NCBI GenBank assembly: GCA_937974245.1
Contig: CALJKV010000025.1
Span: forward strand, 1 to 56,563
From: an uncultured Chloroflexota bacterium
Lineage (GTDB): Bacteria > Chloroflexota > Anaerolineae > Aggregatilineales > Phototrophicaceae
Direction of reading: 5' to 3'
Length of the DNA: 56,563 nt
Below are positions 42,193 through 50,932 of this stretch, one piece after another. The translations under genes were made by a program, and so were the position numbers. The notes under the pieces were generated by a model, which saw only the letters and a list, made by a program, of their open reading frames with translations, was not told the origin of the DNA and searched no databases. The stretch's first letter is position 1; each line of letters starts with the position of its first letter.

Positions 42193-43257
42193 CTACACTG
42201 CTTGTGAAGTGGTGATTTTGCCGCCAAATGTGCGATCATATATCCAGATGCCAGCGCCAATTAGGAGGGCGAGTACGACTACCGCGAGATAGTCAATCAT
42301 AGGGATGGCCGCAAGCTGCCACAGTTTGCCCTGCCAGGTGGGTTGGGTATAAACGAAGGTCGCCCCGACGATATAGGCACCCAGAAACGCCCCTTTGACC
42401 CAGCGCGGCAGATTCAGACCGTGCATCTGTGTGATGACGAATATCCCCGCAAACCCGAAAAAGAACATCGGCCACATATCATTCCCCTGCACGATAGCGA
42501 CAATTGTCCCGTGTGCCAGCACGATGACCTCCTGCACGAACATCCAGAACTTGTTGACATGAATGCGCGTCAGGAACAGACTGCCTTGCAGCAGGAGCAG
42601 AAAAGTGTAGAAGAACCCAACCAGATGACCATTGGTGATTTCCATCGGGTGGTACCAGAAGGTGTAAATAATCGCCCACGCGAAGAAATAGCCATGATAC
42701 TTGCGGGCGACCTGTAAAACACGTTTCTTGAGGGGCAGCCCTTTGCCGAAGATCAGGCCGCGCCGGTTATTTTCCATCAGCAGAATCCACACCAGCATGA
42801 TGATGACTGACCCCTGTGAAGTGAAGATTGATACATCCTGTGCCAGGCCGTCATACCAGATGTGAGTCTGGACAAAGTGTAGCCCGATGAAAAGCGCGTT
42901 GATCCCCAGCGCGGCGATATTGACCGCGTGTAAGCCGGATGTGTACTTCTTCACGCGGGTTTGCGCGTACCAGATCAACCCCCACATGGCAAACTGATGC
43001 GCCAGATAGAAACCCCAGGCCGTCAGACGTGTAATCGTCGTCGGTTCAGCTAATTTCCAGTAGTACCAGGCCGGCCCCTCGTCCGGCAACTTGGGGAAGG
43101 CTTCCAGACGCGCCCCCGCCGCCCAGATAATGCCGGTGAAGATCAGGCTGAAGAGGATACCCCCCCATAAGACTCGTTTATCCCAGCGTGTGAGTTTGCT
43201 TTTCTGCGCGGATTTCTGGCCGGGGTGTTGTTGTTCGCTATAAGTGGTGCTGGTCAC
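42193..43257 (-). CDS. Conserved integral membrane protein, unknown
   Basis: A 354-residue protein with about nine transmembrane helices and a charged, Lys-rich N-terminus. Striking intramembrane histidines and tryptophans (FYLAHQFAMWG, GLHFVQTHIW, TFWYHPMEITNGHLVG, IVLAHGTIVAIVQGND) could bind heme or metal, or form a proton path. I do not recognise the family. It is the first gene of an operon with an SDR, behind a palindrome that overlaps its promoter, so it is probably an inducible redox or lipid-related membrane function; that is inference. Confidence 0.75.
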   Translation of the reverse strand: MTSTTYSEQQHPGQKSAQKSKLTRWDKRVLWGGILFSLIFTGIIWAAGARLEAFPKLPDEGPAWYYWKLAEPTTITRLTAWGFYLAHQFAMWGLIWYAQTRVKKYTSGLHAVNIAALGINALFIGLHFVQTHIWYDGLAQDVSIFTSQGSVIIMLVWILLMENNRRGLIFGKGLPLKKRVLQVARKYHGYFFAWAIIYTFWYHPMEITNGHLVGFFYTFLLLLQGSLFLTRIHVNKFWMFVQEVIVLAHGTIVAIVQGNDMWPMFFFGFAGIFVITQMHGLNLPRWVKGAFLGAYIVGATFVYTQPTWQGKLWQLAAIPMIDYLAVVVLALLIGAGIWIYDRTFGGKITTSQAV

Positions 43258-43302
43258 GACTGCTCTCCATGAATGGTCGAATTGGTTGTCTAGGTTGAGA
43301 TT

Positions 43303-43340
43303 ATCATGAATAGATTAATTAGTCAATACTTATTCATGAT
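43303..43340 (-). promoter_or_regulatory. Perfect palindrome overlapping a promoter
   Basis: ATCATGAATA (43303-43312) and TATTCATGAT (43331-43340) are perfect 10-base inverted arms 18 bases apart. Between them, on the minus strand, lies TTGACT, a good -35 box, with a GATAAT-like -10 at its edge. It looks like a TetR/MarR-type operator for the membrane protein-SDR operon. Confidence 0.6.
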
Positions 43341-43379
43341 GTATTTATGAGGGAGGTTGAAGGGGTTTTGGGTACAAAC

Positions 43380-43410
43380 AAAAAGGCGCTTCTCCATGAA
43401 AAGCGCCTTT
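43380..43410 (-). terminator. Rho-independent terminator after the acyl-CoA mutase
   Basis: On the minus strand AAAGGCGCTT, a 9-base loop and AAGCGCCTTT form a 10-bp stem followed by a T-run. It lies 20 bases after the mutase stop codon. Confidence 0.8.
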
Positions 43411-43430
43411 CAACGGAGTGATTTCTGCTG

Positions 43431-45113
43431 CTAGACGAATGCCGGTTCGTGGTAAATTCCGAACACTTCACGCATCACGTCGGTGATTTCGCCTAAGGTG
43501 GCATACGCTTTGGCCGCCTCGATGATATATGGCATAGTGTTAGCTGTGCCTGCACAGGCCTGCCGCAGTGCGTTCAGGGTTTGCTGGACCTTCTCGTCAT
43601 CCCGTTCCTGTCTCAGAGTTTCCAACCGAGCCACTTGCCGCTCGAAGCCGTTCGGGTCCATCTGCAAAATCGGGATTGGGGGTAGTTCGTCGTTCGTGTA
43701 TTTGTTCACACCGACGATGAAACGGTCATCGCTATCCACTTCGCGCTGATGGCGGTAGCTGGCATCGGAGATTTCCTGCTGGAAGAACCCGGCATTGATC
43801 GCCGGAATCACGCCGCCCAGGTCGTCTATCCGTCGAAAATAGTCATACGTTGCATCTTCCATCTGTTTGGTGAGCGCCTCAACAAAGTAACTGCCGCCCA
43901 GCGGGTCTATCGTATTGGTCACACCGCTCTCTTCCGCGATGATCTGCTGGGTACGCAGCGCCAGCGTGACGGCATGTTCGCTTGGCAGTGCTAGGGCTTC
44001 ATCCATGCTGTTGGTATGGAGCGACTGTGCCCCGCCCAGGACTGCGGCCAGTGCCTGCATCGCTACACGAACGAGGTTGATTTCCGGCTGCTGCGCGGTC
44101 AGGCTGACCCCAGCGGTCTGTGTGTGGAAGCGGCATAGCCACGAACGCGGGTTCTTCGCGCCGAAGGTTTCCTTCATCTCCCGTGCCCAGATGCGGCGGG
44201 CGGCCCGCATTTTGGCGATTTCCTCAAAAAAGTCATTGTGCACATTGAAGAAGAAGCTCAGGCGCGGGGCGAAATCGTCCACATCCAGCCCGCGTTCGAC
44301 TCCCCAGCGCACATATTCCAGGCCATCGGTCAATGTGAAGGCCAGTTCCTGTACAGCAGTGCTGCCCGCCTCGCGGATGTGGTAGCCGCTGATGCTGATG
44401 GTATTCCATTCCGGCATATGTTTGGTGCCGAATTCAATCGTATCGGTGACGAGTCGCATCGAAGGTTCGGGCGGGAAGATAAATTCCTTTTGCGCGATGT
44501 ATTCTTTCAGAATATCATTCTGTAACGTGCCGCGCAGCTTCGCCATAGGAACACCTTGTTTTTCGGCGGCGGCGATGTAAAACGCCCAAATAATCGGAGC
44601 GGGGGAGTTGATCGTCATACTGGTGGAGACATCGCCCAGGGGGATACCGTCAAACAGGATTTCCATGTCCTTGAGCGAACTGACCGCCACACCGCACTTG
44701 CCGAACTCGCCTAACGCTTCCGGCGCGTCGGTGTCATAGCCCATCAGGGTTGCCAGGTCGAACGCCACTGATAGCCCCATGTTGCCCTGTTCCAGTAGGT
44801 ACTTGTAACGGGCGTTGGTTTCTTCCGCCGTGCCGAACCCGGCGAACATCCGCATTGTCCACAGACGGCCCCGGTGCCCGGTGGCATGGACACCGCGTGT
44901 AAAAGGATATTCGCCCGGCAAGCCGATGTCATCCGTCGGATCGAGGTCGGTCACGTCCAAGGGAGTGTACAGTCTTTTGATCGGCACACTCGATTGGGTC
45001 ATGAAAGTGTCACGGCGTTCCGGCATTCTCTCCAGTGTTTTTTTTAGGGTGTCCGCTTCCCACTGGCGCAATGCCTGAGTATACTTTTCCAATGAGTCTT
45101 TATCAGTGGTCAT
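43431..45113 (-). CDS. Acyl-CoA mutase large subunit, isobutyryl-CoA mutase-like
   Basis: A 560-residue TIM-barrel subunit of a coenzyme-B12 acyl-CoA mutase. It lacks the C-terminal B12-binding domain, which must come from a separate small subunit not in this window. General features fit the family: LSVAFDLATLMGYD, SISGYHIREAGST with the conserved His, and QSLHTNSMDEALALP. The two residues that hold the methylmalonyl carboxylate in methylmalonyl-CoA mutase (Tyr89 and Arg207 of the P. shermanii enzyme) align with Phe90 (TMRMFAGF) and Gln208 (KEYIAQKEF). Phe/Gln is the pair known from isobutyryl-CoA mutase, and Ala117 argues against the 2-hydroxyisobutyryl enzyme. The ATGH (77-80) in place of the common TMY is also unusual. 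A terminator follows. Confidence 0.88.
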   Translation of the reverse strand: MTTDKDSLEKYTQALRQWEADTLKKTLERMPERRDTFMTQSSVPIKRLYTPLDVTDLDPTDDIGLPGEYPFTRGVHATGHRGRLWTMRMFAGFGTAEETNARYKYLLEQGNMGLSVAFDLATLMGYDTDAPEALGEFGKCGVAVSSLKDMEILFDGIPLGDVSTSMTINSPAPIIWAFYIAAAEKQGVPMAKLRGTLQNDILKEYIAQKEFIFPPEPSMRLVTDTIEFGTKHMPEWNTISISGYHIREAGSTAVQELAFTLTDGLEYVRWGVERGLDVDDFAPRLSFFFNVHNDFFEEIAKMRAARRIWAREMKETFGAKNPRSWLCRFHTQTAGVSLTAQQPEINLVRVAMQALAAVLGGAQSLHTNSMDEALALPSEHAVTLALRTQQIIAEESGVTNTIDPLGGSYFVEALTKQMEDATYDYFRRIDDLGGVIPAINAGFFQQEISDASYRHQREVDSDDRFIVGVNKYTNDELPPIPILQMDPNGFERQVARLETLRQERDDEKVQQTLNALRQACAGTANTMPYIIEAAKAYATLGEITDVMREVFGIYHEPAFV

Positions 45114-45240
45114 CGCATCATCTCCGGTTAGGTCTGTTTATGCTCGATTATAGCACCCGCCACGCCAATCCATGAATCCGGTCATGGGACGTGGTGCAGA
45201 TAGCAATTTTTCTAATATGTTTAAGAATTTCCTACGATAT

Positions 45241-45269
45241 TTAACGAAATGATAAAGATACCCTACAAT
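45241..45269 (+). promoter_or_regulatory. Promoter for the CHAD gene
   Basis: TTAACG (45241-45246), a 17-base spacer and TACAAT (45264-45269), about 40 bases before ATG 45310. Confidence 0.5.
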
Positions 45270-45309
45270 TAGCGGCGCAATGTTCCATATTTCTTGACGA
45301 GGCAGCACT

Positions 45310-46281
45310 ATGAAGACTGACCACACTCAGCGTATTGAAGCGCTGCAAAATCTGAAACAGCCGGTTTTACCAAACGATACAATGGCCGAGGCCGGGCGCA
45401 AGGTGCTGCTCGGTGAGTTTATCACCATGCTCCAGCGTGAGGCGGGCAGCCGCACCGGGGAGCAAATTGAGAATGTTCATATCATGCGGGTCTCTACCCG
45501 CCGGATGCGCAGCGCCTTTCGTGTATTGAAGCCGTACTATAAACCCAAAGTGGCACGCCCTTTCAGGCGTGATCTGCGGCAAATTGCGGCAGCCCTGGGG
45601 ATAGTGCGTGATCTGGATGTGCTGATTCTTGACCTGGAACGCTTTAAGGGCGGTCTGGATGATGCTGGGCAGGGGGCATTGGCTCAGGTGATTACCCAGC
45701 TAGATGAACGTCGAAATGCCGCCCGTGATGGTTTGAATGCCCTTTTGGACAGCAAAGCATACCGGCGATTTATCAAAAGGTTCGCCAACTTCGTCACGCA
45801 GCCCGGTGAGGGTACAATGACAGTCAAACTCAACAGCCCCATACCCTACCAGGTACGGCATATCCTGCCGGTGCTGATTTCTGAACGCCTGGCTGCTGTC
45901 CGCGCCTACGAAACGGTTCTGATGGAAGATGATGTAGATGTGGATGCCTTACACGCGCTCCGCATTGAATTCAAGCGGCTGCGTTACACCGTATCGCTGT
46001 TTGACGAGGTGTTAGGCAGCACGATTAAGAGTTTCATTACGGAACTCAAGATGGTTCAAGACCACCTGGGGAGGCTGAATGACATCGCGAATGCGCGGCA
46101 TCGCCTGGATCTGCTCTTAGATGACCTCGACAGTGAGGATGCCGGAGTGTTGAATACATACCTGGCGGCATTGGAGGCCGAAGCACCTGACCTGGTGGCG
46201 CAGTTCCCTGAAGTCTGGGCACGGTTCAATTCGCGCAAGGTACAGGAACGGTTGTCATCGGCCCTGTTGATGCTGCGTTGA
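45310..46281 (+). CDS. CHAD-domain protein
   Basis: A 323-residue all-helical protein built from the two halves of a CHAD domain. The histidine/arginine helices are visible: VHIMRVSTRRMRSAFRVLKP (about 56-75) and LHALRIEFKRLRYTVSLF (about 214-231). CHAD domains bind inorganic polyphosphate through these basic patches and localise to polyphosphate granules. No CYTH or triphosphatase domain is attached. GAGG lies seven bases before the ATG. The PPK2 gene is in the same window but 37 kb away. The end lies two bases from the convergent glycosyltransferase stop. Confidence 0.9.
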   Translation: MKTDHTQRIEALQNLKQPVLPNDTMAEAGRKVLLGEFITMLQREAGSRTGEQIENVHIMRVSTRRMRSAFRVLKPYYKPKVARPFRRDLRQIAAALGIVRDLDVLILDLERFKGGLDDAGQGALAQVITQLDERRNAARDGLNALLDSKAYRRFIKRFANFVTQPGEGTMTVKLNSPIPYQVRHILPVLISERLAAVRAYETVLMEDDVDVDALHALRIEFKRLRYTVSLFDEVLGSTIKSFITELKMVQDHLGRLNDIANARHRLDLLLDDLDSEDAGVLNTYLAALEAEAPDLVAQFPEVWARFNSRKVQERLSSALLMLR

Positions 46282-46283
46282 CG

Positions 46284-48821
46284 CTATGAGGGCGGCGCTG
46301 GCAGGAGTAAGATGCGTTCATCCAACGTAAATCCATCACCTTCCGGTTGTCCGTCAATCGCTACTGGCAGCCGTGCTTCTGTTGACAGGCTGTAGAAGCC
46401 AATTACCAGCCGGTAGGTGGAATAGGTGATGGCTTCATACGGATTGATGACCATTTCGTCCGGTAGCTGTAGTTTGCGCTCGTCAATAATGAACTCGCCC
46501 GGCTCCCAGACCAGCGTGGAGTAGTAGCGCCCATCACCGGTATTCGTGACCGGGCCATCCCAGGACGCGATCGTATTGTTTTCTCGGTCACGCAGGTGGA
46601 TGTATACCATGTAGTCGTCGGCAGCCGGCGCGAGGCTCTCCCAGTAAAGCTGTAAGAAGATGGGACGTCCGGGCCAGAAGGTATCCCCCCCAATTCCATG
46701 ACCCCGGAAGCGAATAACATCTCCAAAAATCACCGGTACAACTGGGTCATGCAGTGATTCCTGTGGATTCAGAAAGCGGTTTTCAACATGCATTTCAAAG
46801 ACTTCGTAGCGGAAAATGCCGTCATCGCGTGACCATGCCTGGCGTACCGGGCTGGTTCTGAAGCCGGTGTTGGCTAACCCTAATGCGCCAACGACTTGAT
46901 TCTCCTGGGGTGGAATATCCTCATACGCACCCCTGGTTTCCGGCGTACCATAGACGAAAAAATCCACGCCTTCTAGCTCACTCAGGTGGGTTGGTGCGGT
47001 ATGAATACGAATCTCATCGCCAGGGAAGAAAAACGGCAACCGGTCTATACCAGGGGCGACGACATGCAGAATCTCACTAGGGTGGTTATCCTTGTAAATC
47101 TGCAATCCTTCGACCACCGCCAGCAGTGCCTCGTTGCCGGAACGATACTTCGCCATGTCATCAGGCAGCTTATCCGTCCACAGCCAGTCTGAACCGGCAT
47201 TTGGGTCACTGAGTGGGGCGATGATTCCCGGCACACTCAACAAGACTAGAGCCACGCCGAAAAGCATTTGTAGAACAGGTCGCCAACGTGCAATTCGTTC
47301 TCCGGTGAATAGGTGCGCCAGCAGCCCCGCCGTCGGCAGAATCAGGAGCGGCACAATTGGGAACGACAGGCGGTAGTGATAGCTGTAGGAATAAAACCAG
47401 GTAACGAAATATGGCAGCGCCAATAGCAGCGCCCAGGTCACTTTGCCGGTGATTGTCTGGGCGTAGGGCGAGCCATGCTGTTGCAGCAGACGCCACAACG
47501 CCGCACTCAGGAGGATTGCTCCGGCAGTGACGGCCAGCCATTCCGGCAGGTGCATCCGGTTTTCAACCACACCCAAACTACCTGAATTAAGGATGCTCGG
47601 GAGCAGGCCGGCCAGGATAAACATCAGGCCAAGCAGTACGGCACTTATTCCCCGGCGGAAATTCGCGGCATGGGAGCGTGCCAGCGTCATATAGGCGAAC
47701 AACAGCCCGATGATGAGTGCCAGCAGCGGCCAACCGAACTCAACCCCGCTGCGAGCGGCTTGCGTGAGCCAATAGCTAGGCGGCAGGTCAATCGCATTGT
47801 GCCCGGTAAGGATATTACGAATATACCAGACCGCGCCCAGCGGAATCGAGGCGATTCCTGCCCATGCAGCTACCCTGAAACGCGGTAACCAGGCACACCA
47901 ATCAAAGCGCACGCGCACGAGTTCCAGCGCCACGAGCAGCGCCACGCCCCAGATGAACGCGCCCATTGTCGGCTTTGTCCACATGCCGATACCGAGCACG
48001 ACTCCGGCGATCAGAGCGTACCGGCGGCGATGTTCGTTACCCGTCCATGCCATCAGGAAAAAAGCGGCGCTCAAGGTAAACAGGAACGCCAGCGGGATTT
48101 CCAGGTCGCCAAAACGCGACCATTCGCCCACATGCGGGTACAGCGCCCAGATCGCGGCCAGGAGCAGCCCGGTTCGCCGATTGACCAGCCGTTCGCCCAG
48201 GACATACGCCGCCAGGATGCTGCCCAGGTGCAAGAAGGGCAGGACGGCGCGGGCGGCATGGTCGCTGATACCGCCGACCGCAAGCTGCGCATAGGTGAAT
48301 TGCAGCGGGAGTAACTGCGGGTAATAACCGATGTTGTTCGGGATATGTCCGAGTGTGGTATACAGCCGCCCCTCGTAGCCATACACCCACAGCGCATCAT
48401 AGGCCGTGAACGGCCAGTAGGCCACGACCAGCCAACGGATGACCAGGGCGAAGCCGATCAGCCCAATAAGCAGTTTTTCATCGCGTCCCCACCGGGTGGA
48501 ACCCTGTTTGGCTGCCGTTTGCGGGTGACCGGGACTGTCTTTCTTGCGCCATACCAGCGCTGCCCCAATAAACGCTAACACGATTGTCCCGGCCAATATT
48601 AGGTCGAAGCGCAGCAGCGGAGTCTCCAGGCTGCCGAGCAGGAACATCCAGGCGGTGAGCAGAGCGGGGCCAAGCGCGAAGGCCAGCGCCAGAACCAGAA
48701 CACGATTGCGCCAATCCGAGCGGGGCAAAACAACCAGCGCCCAGGGAATCCCCGAGCCAATATAAATCCAGAGGAGTGCCGGTACAGAAGCTAAAGTTGC
48801 AGTCATCCAATCGGGCATCAC
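46284..48821 (-). CDS. Large GT39-like membrane glycosyltransferase with extracytoplasmic C-terminal domain
   Basis: An 845-residue protein: about 13 transmembrane helices in residues 1-540, then an outside domain of about 300 residues. The GT-C first loop contains WPFTAYDALWVYGYEGRLY with the expected Asp, and IPNNIGYYPQLLPLQF follows. The C-terminal part has a beta-sandwich-like region with IFLQLYWESLAPAADDYMVY then IHLRDRENN, seen at the ends of other predicted Chloroflexota mannosyltransferase-type proteins. It probably adds sugars from a polyprenyl carrier to surface glycans or proteins. It is separated from the next minus-strand gene by 255 bases, so it may have its own promoter. Confidence 0.82.
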   Translation of the reverse strand: MMPDWMTATLASVPALLWIYIGSGIPWALVVLPRSDWRNRVLVLALAFALGPALLTAWMFLLGSLETPLLRFDLILAGTIVLAFIGAALVWRKKDSPGHPQTAAKQGSTRWGRDEKLLIGLIGFALVIRWLVVAYWPFTAYDALWVYGYEGRLYTTLGHIPNNIGYYPQLLPLQFTYAQLAVGGISDHAARAVLPFLHLGSILAAYVLGERLVNRRTGLLLAAIWALYPHVGEWSRFGDLEIPLAFLFTLSAAFFLMAWTGNEHRRRYALIAGVVLGIGMWTKPTMGAFIWGVALLVALELVRVRFDWCAWLPRFRVAAWAGIASIPLGAVWYIRNILTGHNAIDLPPSYWLTQAARSGVEFGWPLLALIIGLLFAYMTLARSHAANFRRGISAVLLGLMFILAGLLPSILNSGSLGVVENRMHLPEWLAVTAGAILLSAALWRLLQQHGSPYAQTITGKVTWALLLALPYFVTWFYSYSYHYRLSFPIVPLLILPTAGLLAHLFTGERIARWRPVLQMLFGVALVLLSVPGIIAPLSDPNAGSDWLWTDKLPDDMAKYRSGNEALLAVVEGLQIYKDNHPSEILHVVAPGIDRLPFFFPGDEIRIHTAPTHLSELEGVDFFVYGTPETRGAYEDIPPQENQVVGALGLANTGFRTSPVRQAWSRDDGIFRYEVFEMHVENRFLNPQESLHDPVVPVIFGDVIRFRGHGIGGDTFWPGRPIFLQLYWESLAPAADDYMVYIHLRDRENNTIASWDGPVTNTGDGRYYSTLVWEPGEFIIDERKLQLPDEMVINPYEAITYSTYRLVIGFYSLSTEARLPVAIDGQPEGDGFTLDERILLLPAPPS

Positions 48822-48916
48822 ACATCAATTCATCGCAGGCGGCGCAGAAACCGTTGCAGAGTCCTGTATTGTCAGGGCATGATGATGCAGTTTAAAGATT
48901 ACATACGGAGAAAAAC

Positions 48917-48942
48917 GGGCGACCACACCGGGTCACCCCTAC
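48917..48942. repeat. GTAGGGGC-type palindromic element, copy 4
   Basis: GGGCGACC-ACACC-GGGTCACCCCTAC, an imperfect hairpin ending in CCCCTAC. It lies in the 255-base gap (48822-49076), which holds no gene. Confidence 0.55.
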
Positions 48943-48975
48943 AGAATCGCCGTAAAAGGGGAATCATGTAGGGGT
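48935..48975. repeat. Perfect 9-bp inverted repeat
   Basis: ACCCCTACA (48935-48943) and TGTAGGGGT (48967-48975), spacer 23 bases, sharing its left arm with the palindromic element above. Two such elements head to head would give this pattern. Confidence 0.65.
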
Positions 48976-49076
48976 ACAATATATTGCACCCGCGAATCGA
49001 ATCACCGTATTATTCATTCTTGAAAGCACATTATCATGTCTCACAGAAAACCGCAAAGATTTACTGGACATACCAT

Positions 49077-50441
49077 TTAGTGAGCATTAAAAATCATGTT
49101 TATTCGTCGGATCATTTGTGTCAGCCCTACCGCGCCAAGCAAACCCAGGGCGGGGTAGGCCGGCAGATAGTATCGCTGCCATTCGAGCGGAGTCAAGAGC
49201 AGAGTTGAGCCGATCATCATCAACGCCCACCCCCCGGCGAGCCAAAATGCAGGCCGTTTGTCAATCGGTGAGCGCAGCAGCGCCCATAAACCAGCTCCTA
49301 TCATAGCGAGAAATAACGCCGCGTCAACCGATGAGCCGCCTATGCTTACCCCATGCCAGGGCGAAACCTCGTAAGCCGCAATTTCTTCACCAATATAGTC
49401 GTCCCATCCGGCAACTTCATAGTATTGGGGAAGGGCGATGACTGCCTGTCGCCAGAAACCGGCGATGTGTTCGCCCAGGTCAGTGTAGCCGCCGAAGACA
49501 TCCACTTGAATTTGCAGCAGGTCTTCCCGCAGCGCCAGCACATCCCCCACACGCCCCACCGGGTTATCCCACCAGGCTGGGTTCATTCCCAGGAAGATGC
49601 CAATCGTCACCAGTCCGGCCAGGAGCAGAGAGAACAGCCGGGAAGAAAAGCCGGAAACGGATTTAGAAAACAGCGGGAGCAGCGCATAGAGGCCGCAGCC
49701 GGCCCATACCGTCGTCACCGTGAATAGAGCGGTATGTTTGCTTGCGAGTGCCAGGCCGCTCACACCGCCCAGCAGCAAAGCACGTTTCCAGTCCGGTTTT
49801 TGGATGAACCCCACTCCGGCCAGCACGGTGAGCAGGCTGAACAGCATGAAACTGCCTTCCATCATCGCCCGCCGTCCGTTGAGCAGCAGCGCCGGATTCA
49901 GTGCATAGTACAGACTGGCGAGATATGCTGCCGGAAGCCCACTGAGTTTGCGCCCCAGGATGAACAGTGCAACGACGCCTGCTGCGAGGAACAGTCCCGA
50001 TGTCCAGCGAGCGACGATCAGCAAACCGGGTGCAGGCGCGTGACCGTTTGCCTGGTTATAGTCCCAGTCCGCGCCCCAGTCCCACTGGTCGTTGATGTCA
50101 TCCAGTGTGTAGCCCGCCAGGTGCCAGGCGAGGCCGATGGCATACTTGTTGAGCGTACCGTTCAACAGGCGTAAGTGCTGTTCCGTAGGGCTGGCAGGGT
50201 CTGCGCTATAGGTGATTTGGCTCAGGTCGTGCTGGATGAACTGGTAGGCATAGTCACGGCTCATGTATATCTGGGTTGATTCGTCACCATGAAACGGCGT
50301 CAGGGCCACACCGGCCAGGATGTAACCAATCAGAACAGCCAGCCAGCCAACCGGCATGACCGGCAAACGTCGTAAAAAATCAGAAGGGCGGATATGCCAC
50401 CCGCCCTTTGCTGAATCATGAATAACTGAATCATCCATCAC
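49077..50441 (-). CDS. Membrane glycosyltransferase, GT39-like
   Basis: A 454-residue polytopic membrane protein with roughly ten helices, of the PMT/ArnT type. The first outside loop is TPFHGDESTQIYMSRDYAYQ, where the Asp-Glu pair after His-Gly is the expected acidic site. A second landmark is LYYALNPALLLNGRRAMMEG, as in ArnT-like proteins. The ATG overlaps the stop of the biotinyl-domain gene by four bases, so it is translationally coupled to the carboxylase operon, a pairing with no obvious metabolic reason. Confidence 0.82.
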   Translation of the reverse strand: MMDDSVIHDSAKGGWHIRPSDFLRRLPVMPVGWLAVLIGYILAGVALTPFHGDESTQIYMSRDYAYQFIQHDLSQITYSADPASPTEQHLRLLNGTLNKYAIGLAWHLAGYTLDDINDQWDWGADWDYNQANGHAPAPGLLIVARWTSGLFLAAGVVALFILGRKLSGLPAAYLASLYYALNPALLLNGRRAMMEGSFMLFSLLTVLAGVGFIQKPDWKRALLLGGVSGLALASKHTALFTVTTVWAGCGLYALLPLFSKSVSGFSSRLFSLLLAGLVTIGIFLGMNPAWWDNPVGRVGDVLALREDLLQIQVDVFGGYTDLGEHIAGFWRQAVIALPQYYEVAGWDDYIGEEIAAYEVSPWHGVSIGGSSVDAALFLAMIGAGLWALLRSPIDKRPAFWLAGGWALMMIGSTLLLTPLEWQRYYLPAYPALGLLGAVGLTQMIRRINMIFNAH

Positions 50442-50932
50442 GTAATCGTTACCAGGATTTTCTTTTGCTCAACCGACTGCCCAACGGAAACATGAATGCG
50501 TGCCACAATGCCTTTGCGCGGCGCTTTCAGCTCATTCTGCATCTTCATGGATTCGAGGATCACAACGGTTTGACCGGCTTCGATCTCCTGACCTTCTTCT
50601 ACGACGACGGCGACGATTAACCCCGGCATGGGGGATTTCATCGAAATCTCACCACTATCGTCCGCCCCGGCGCCTGTACGTGCCAGCATGAGTTGTGAGC
50701 GTTCATCCAGCACATTAGCTTCATACATCCGCCCGCCGATTTCCACTTCATAACTGCCATGCTGCTCGTCAATAACTGCGGCGATAGACTGGTCATTCAT
50801 GATGAGTGAGTAGAGAGTTCCGCCTAACGCCAGGAAATCCACTGCACGGGGTTCACCGTTGACGGTTACGCCGCCATCCTTATCAATATCAACCTCAAAG
50901 GTTTTGTCATTGATTGTTGTAATGTATTTCAC
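50438..50932 (-). CDS. Biotin carboxyl carrier protein of acyl-CoA carboxylase
   Basis: A 164-residue protein. The C-terminal 75 residues are a biotinyl domain with the ESMKMQNE motif (biotin on the Lys between the Mets), preceded by the SPMPGLIVAVVVEEGQEI strand pair. The N-terminal 80 residues form a small beta-rich domain (YEVEIGGRMYEANVLDERSQ) like the carrier and linker part of PCC-type alpha subunits. The four-base overlaps with the biotin carboxylase gene before it and the glycosyltransferase after it show one operon. Confidence 0.92.
   Translation of the reverse strand: MKYITTINDKTFEVDIDKDGGVTVNGEPRAVDFLALGGTLYSLIMNDQSIAAVIDEQHGSYEVEIGGRMYEANVLDERSQLMLARTGAGADDSGEISMKSPMPGLIVAVVVEEGQEIEAGQTVVILESMKMQNELKAPRKGIVARIHVSVGQSVEQKKILVTIT

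Noticed and set aside
43431..45113. Methylmalonyl-CoA mutase
   Set aside because: The Tyr/Arg pair that defines the enzyme is replaced by Phe/Gln.
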